From the NCBI GenBank assembly GCA_028821815.1, contig JAPKEY010000039.1:1-10220 (forward strand): a stretch of 10,220 nt of DNA, written 5' to 3'. The stretch comes from Candidatus Poseidoniales archaeon. Lineage in GTDB: Archaea; Thermoplasmatota; Poseidoniia; Poseidoniales; Thalassarchaeaceae. The notes beneath the pieces were generated by a model that was not told the origin of the DNA, did no database searches, and saw only the letters and a program-made list of their open reading frames with translations. Positions within the stretch are counted from its first letter, which is position 1; the number at the start of each line of letters is the position of its first letter. Made by a program: the position numbers and the translations under genes. Shown here piece by piece: positions 8,101 through 10,220 of this stretch.

Positions 8101-8469
8101 AAAGGCAACCTCATCCCCATGGCCCGCTCTCTACAAGAGATGGGTTTCAATCTACACGCGACTCAAGGTACAGCCCGACATCTACGTGATGTGGGTGGTA
8201 TCGAAGTCGAAACCTGTTATCGAATCGCTGAGGGGCAAAGTCCGGACGCACTCGATCTGATGCGTACTGGTAAAATTCACCTCATCATCAACACACCGCG
8301 AAATAGTGGTGGTGCGGTATTGGATGGCAATATGATGCGACGCCTTGCTGTGGAACTCAACATCCCCTTCGTAACAACAATGTCAGGTGCCGGAATGGAG
8401 TGCCAAGCGATTGCAGTTGCTCAAGAGGGTATGCCAGAACCACGACGACTGGTCGTTGATTACATCTGA
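5113..8469 (+). CDS. carB: Carbamoyl phosphate synthetase large subunit
   Basis: It makes carbamoyl phosphate from bicarbonate, ammonia from CarA and two ATP. The 1118 residues are in one frame and include both ATP-grasp halves, a fused arrangement (some archaea split it). The carboxyphosphate half has GSGPIRIGQ (14-22), LIRPAFTLGGLGGG (168-181), MENIDPMGIHTGES (235-248) and EVNPRVSRSSALASKATG (299-316). The oligomerisation region spans about 405-555 and ends in the MVDSCAAEF linker (556-564). The carbamate half repeats these as GSGPIRIGQ (602-610), LVRPSYVLGGRGME (758-771), MEHLEEAGIHSGDS (823-836) and EVNPRGSRTFPF (885-896). The MGS-like allosteric domain occupies about 985-1118, with TVKDEDKG, HATQGTA and IINTPR resembling the nucleotide-phosphate pocket, so nucleotide feedback is possible. 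It is about 45 residues longer than the E. coli enzyme. ATG 5113 is fixed by a strong SD site. The stop abuts the stop of the convergent gene. Confidence 0.97.
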   Translation: MPRRDDIQKVMILGSGPIRIGQAAEFDFSGSQACRALRADGYEVVLVNSNPATIQNDPEMADRIYIEPLLPDVVKRIIEIEKPDALLAGMGGQTALNIASNLAHSGVLAELGVELIGCNLRSIDEAEDRDLFNQVCQEIDLPISQAMACNSIEEVLAAADELGQYPILIRPAFTLGGLGGGTAWNTGELVEIASQGILHSQIGQVLIEESILGWQEFEYEVMRDANDNCTIVCTMENIDPMGIHTGESVVVAPAQTLSDRDHQGLRDAALRLIRRLDIKGGCNVQFTVNQDTGEFRVIEVNPRVSRSSALASKATGYPIARIAALIAVGYTLDELPNPITGEGTTAAFEPTLDYVVVKIPRWPFDKFRTADRTLGTSMKSTGEVMAIGRNFEEAFLKAIASLEYGQPHPRPLTLADASDGESMDERAHEPLPKETLDHWLKVATDRRMGALVEAFRRGMGIEEVREGTGNITRWFLHRFKRIADVEAEIVATDCDANQITETQMRFWKGLGFTDAHIADAISGFPASGWNRLPAGRTEIDVMKRRHELSLHPLFRMVDSCAAEFAAVTPYYYATYEGGGAPLGVDHVPAEKKADCRRLVVIGSGPIRIGQGIEFDYGAVHAVQAIREAGHEAILVNNNPETVSTDFDTSDRLYFEPLTTECIAEILLREDADGILLQFGGQTAINLALPLDDRMPHLSEFGLECSMLGTSPDAVDEASDRERFEAFGKRSIIRLPNGRTGKTPDAIRAAVAEIGYPVLVRPSYVLGGRGMEILTDDAQLETYMADAYIAPDKPLLVDEYLGGAIELDVDAVCDGEDVLVGAVMEHLEEAGIHSGDSTCFIPTQNVSEEILAKVHEWTKAIGIGLNIRGCFNIQFCICRDELYVLEVNPRGSRTFPFVAKATGIPLARIAAHITIGEQLANMEIPRRQTDVVCVKAPVFPFLKLRGLDPAPGPEMKSTGEVMGSHVNAAAAYLKARLATELPVPTRGGVYLTVKDEDKGNLIPMARSLQEMGFNLHATQGTARHLRDVGGIEVETCYRIAEGQSPDALDLMRTGKIHLIINTPRNSGGAVLDGNMMRRLAVELNIPFVTTMSGAGMECQAIAVAQEGMPEPRRLVVDYI

Positions 8470-9750
8470 TTAGCAAGCATCGAATGCTTCGATGATATAT
8501 TTGGTGAACGGACTGGTCCAGGCCAATTCAGAAAGCCCATCTTGTCCATCGGCTGAATAAATTCTGACAACATCCTGAACACGAACGTTGCCTTCTGCTG
8601 AACGTGCGAGAATGGTCTTGGGTTTGAGCACCTTTCCAGTACCGTGCGGATCGAATACGGTATCCAATGCATCGGCGAGAAACCAATCGCCCTTCCCATC
8701 AGCATCCCCTTCGTAGGTTTTCTTTGCTGCCCCGCGGCGAACAACCGGGGATGTTGCCTTCTTTGCTGCCTTAGGCTTGAACGTTGATGAACCACTGGTC
8801 GAGACCACCTTGCGGCCGCCACCACGTGCTGCCATGTCGGCACGGACTTCATCTTCGATACTCTCTCTGAGCTCTTCTTCGACCTTCTTACGCAGGTCTT
8901 CTTCGACCTCTTTGAGAATTGCAGGTCGTAATTCCTTGCCGATTTTATCGGTCATTACCCCTTCATCGAGAGCCGCGAGTTGGCTTGCCAAATCATCTCT
9001 CTGTGATTCTGCGGATTGAGTTTCAGTCAAGTAGTGGGCTGCAACCTGGACCAAACTGGTTTCCATCGCAGCTTGGGCTTGCAACTGCACAACCTCGCCA
9101 GAGTGATCTCGCCACTTTCTCCATTGTAGCATCGTATGTGAATGAATATCTGAGCCACACTTTGGGCAGAATGATCGCTTGGGTGGTTTGAGGACTGGAA
9201 TGCCTCGCAAATCCTCGTTTGTGAGGCTGGTTTCATCAATACCACCTGCCGCAATATCATGAATATGGTGGCTTGCTTCCATACCGAGTGCCATCGCTTC
9301 AAGGAACAAAGGGTCACGGGTGTTGATGGAGCCGGACTGAATGAGTCCCCAAGCATCTGTTTGTGAACTCATCATGGCAACAGCAGCGGCGGCTGCTGGA
9401 TTTGTTGTGTACCCCATGGCTGATTCGGAAAGACCGCCTTTGGTCGCCTTGGGTGCGGCGGCTTGAACCTCCATTTGCTCTGGTGTGACACCCTCTCCTT
9501 CGGCTGGAGCGGCTAGTCCCAGTCCAATGGGGTTATCGCCTTCCTCAACCTTTGCGATGAGGTCAAATTTTTCAGCCATCGATAAATCATCGCGGGCCCG
9601 AATCAATTCTTTCAGTTGGCGAACATCGTGTCCAGTCGATGTAATTGGTCCATCAGTTTCGAGGTCATGTCCGCACTGCAAACAGAATTTGGAAATCGCT
9701 TCAACACCGGCTTCGCAACTGGGGCAATACACCGGCATTGCGCGTGCCAC
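8470..9750 (-). CDS. Zinc-ribbon and coiled-coil protein, function unknown
   Basis: I do not recognise the full-length family. From GTG 9750 it has 426 residues. The N-terminus is a small zinc ribbon with two CxxC pairs (Cys9, Cys12, Cys23, Cys26). It is followed by a helical polar region (about 38-72), a low-complexity Ala/Gly/Pro/Met linker (about 78-130), a second CPKCG (Cys195, Cys198) with His203 and His205 just after, and a highly charged helix likely to form a coiled coil (about 245-309, K/E-rich). A Lys/Ala/Arg-rich basic stretch (about 320-345) precedes a compact C-terminal segment (about 353-426) starting GDWFLADALDTVFDPHG. GTG 9750 is preferred because GGAGGT at 9760-9755 lies 4 bases before it; ATG 9738 is an alternative, TTG 9768 unlikely. 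It has no membrane segments. The gene follows lysS by about 50 bases on the same strand. Nucleic-acid or ribosome association is a guess from the ribbon and basic tract. Confidence 0.8.
   Translation of the reverse strand: MARAMPVYCPSCEAGVEAISKFCLQCGHDLETDGPITSTGHDVRQLKELIRARDDLSMAEKFDLIAKVEEGDNPIGLGLAAPAEGEGVTPEQMEVQAAAPKATKGGLSESAMGYTTNPAAAAAVAMMSSQTDAWGLIQSGSINTRDPLFLEAMALGMEASHHIHDIAAGGIDETSLTNEDLRGIPVLKPPKRSFCPKCGSDIHSHTMLQWRKWRDHSGEVVQLQAQAAMETSLVQVAAHYLTETQSAESQRDDLASQLAALDEGVMTDKIGKELRPAILKEVEEDLRKKVEEELRESIEDEVRADMAARGGGRKVVSTSGSSTFKPKAAKKATSPVVRRGAAKKTYEGDADGKGDWFLADALDTVFDPHGTGKVLKPKTILARSAEGNVRVQDVVRIYSADGQDGLSELAWTSPFTKYIIEAFDAC
8478..8494. other. Inverted repeat at the carB / zinc-ribbon gene convergent junction
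   Basis: CATCGAA-TGC-TTCGATG is a perfect 7-base inverted repeat with a 3-base loop, 9 bases after the carB stop, followed on the plus strand by ATATATTT (8495-8502). It sits inside the last codons of the convergent zinc-ribbon gene. It could help end or protect the carAB mRNA 3' end, but archaeal termination relies mainly on T-runs and this one is short. Confidence 0.3.
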
Positions 9751-9754
9751 GCCG

Positions 9755-9760
9755 ACCTCC
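9755..9760 (-). promoter_or_regulatory. Ribosome binding site deciding the zinc-ribbon protein start
   Basis: On the minus strand GAGGAGGT contains the core GGAGGT, ending 4 bases before GTG 9750 and 16 bases before ATG 9738. The spacing favours the GTG. It lies in the roughly 50-base gap after lysS, in which no TATA box is seen, so the gene is probably read from the lysS transcript. Confidence 0.65.
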
Positions 9761-9800
9761 TCTTTCAAGCGTGTGGGTGGTTGGGGTTTCTGAACTACGT

Positions 9801-10220
9801 TCAGGGTGATAACTCATCAATCGCCAATTGGAGTAAGCCGAGAACCGCTTTTCTGTCCATTTCTTCCAATATTGAAGCAAGTTTTGGACCATGGCCTTGG
9901 TCTAGAACAATCCAGTACATCAGTTGGAATGCATCACGAAGTTTCATTTCTCGTTCCTTGGCCAATTCACAGACATGATTGTTGATTGGTGCCCAATTCC
10001 ATTCGCAGTCCGCAAGTGCTGTCCGAAGGGCCAGAAGATAATCCACATCTCTGGGGTCCATATTCTCCTTTGCACCATCAGACAACTCGGTTTGGACGCG
10101 AAGTCTGAATCCTTCAGGGAAATGAGGTGAGGTTATCCAGTTCCGCATCAGTTGCAAACGCAGAATTTCATTTTCAGTTGGGCCCTCATGATTTTCATGA
10201 ATCAAACCGCTTCGCTGTAT
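9801..10220 (-). CDS. lysS: Class I lysyl-tRNA synthetase, C-terminal fragment (cut by right edge)
   Basis: LysRS-I charges tRNA(Lys) with lysine and is the archaeal alternative to the class II enzyme. The frame stays open to the right edge (139 codons visible), so the 5' end, including the catalytic Rossmann domain, lies outside. The visible part resembles the class I C-terminal helical anticodon-binding region. RLQLMRNWI followed by FPEGFRLRVQTEL matches the family's 'r..NW...y.P...k..vq.e' segment. The final stretch, LRDAFQLMYWIVLDQGHGPK followed by LASILEEMDRKAVLGLLQLA, matches the 'aFqalY..lLg..rGPr...fl..ld.e.vl..l' ending shared by LysRS-I and relatives. A TTG at 10205 and ATG at about 10148 are internal codons if this is right. 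HIGH and KMSKS motifs are not visible here, so the assignment rests on this tail alone; a glutamyl-type class I synthetase ending is the main alternative. The stop lies about 50 bases before the zinc-ribbon gene. Confidence 0.78.
   Translation of the reverse strand: MQRSGLIHENHEGPTENEILRLQLMRNWITSPHFPEGFRLRVQTELSDGAKENMDPRDVDYLLALRTALADCEWNWAPINNHVCELAKEREMKLRDAFQLMYWIVLDQGHGPKLASILEEMDRKAVLGLLQLAIDELSP

Noticed and set aside
9616..9978. 120-codon plus-strand open frame spanning the lysS / zinc-ribbon gap
   Set aside because: It is antisense to two supported minus-strand genes and has no recognisable protein feature.

Overview
The window looks like a piece of an uncultured euryarchaeal genome, most likely marine Group II (Poseidoniales-type). 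The firmest archaeal marker is a complete aTrm56, the archaeal tRNA C56 2'-O-methyltransferase. A class I lysyl-tRNA synthetase tail, a strong GGAGGTGA ribosome site and TATA-like boxes at leaderless-type starts agree with this. The base composition is close to balanced and the proteins are not strongly acidic, which argues against haloarchaea. The Group II assignment is inference; 'archaeon' is the firmer statement. Coding density is very high, with no gap above about 60 bases. I found no mobile element, CRISPR array, rRNA or tRNA gene.

Layout. On the minus strand at the left, reading right to left, are folP (dihydropteroate synthase), a TraB/PrgY-family membrane protein whose start overlaps the folP stop by one base, and the first 147 codons of a thiolase that runs off the left edge. 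On the plus strand, starting back-to-back with folP at a CATATG palindrome, is a tight run: a four-helix membrane protein of unknown function, aTrm56, carA and carB, with spacings of about 22, 8 and -17 bases. The carB stop directly abuts the stop of a convergent minus-strand gene, a zinc-ribbon/coiled-coil protein of unknown function. That gene lies about 50 bases downstream of the 3' end of lysS (class I), which enters from the right edge.

Function. carA and carB encode both subunits of glutamine-dependent carbamoyl phosphate synthetase (pyrimidine and arginine precursor). aTrm56 modifies tRNA, lysS charges tRNA(Lys), folP makes the pterin-pABA intermediate of folate, and the thiolase belongs to acyl-CoA metabolism. 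This is mostly housekeeping content. The three proteins without a clear role (TraB-like, four-helix membrane protein, zinc-ribbon/coiled-coil protein) are the places where something new could lie. I do not see a convincing undescribed multi-gene system.
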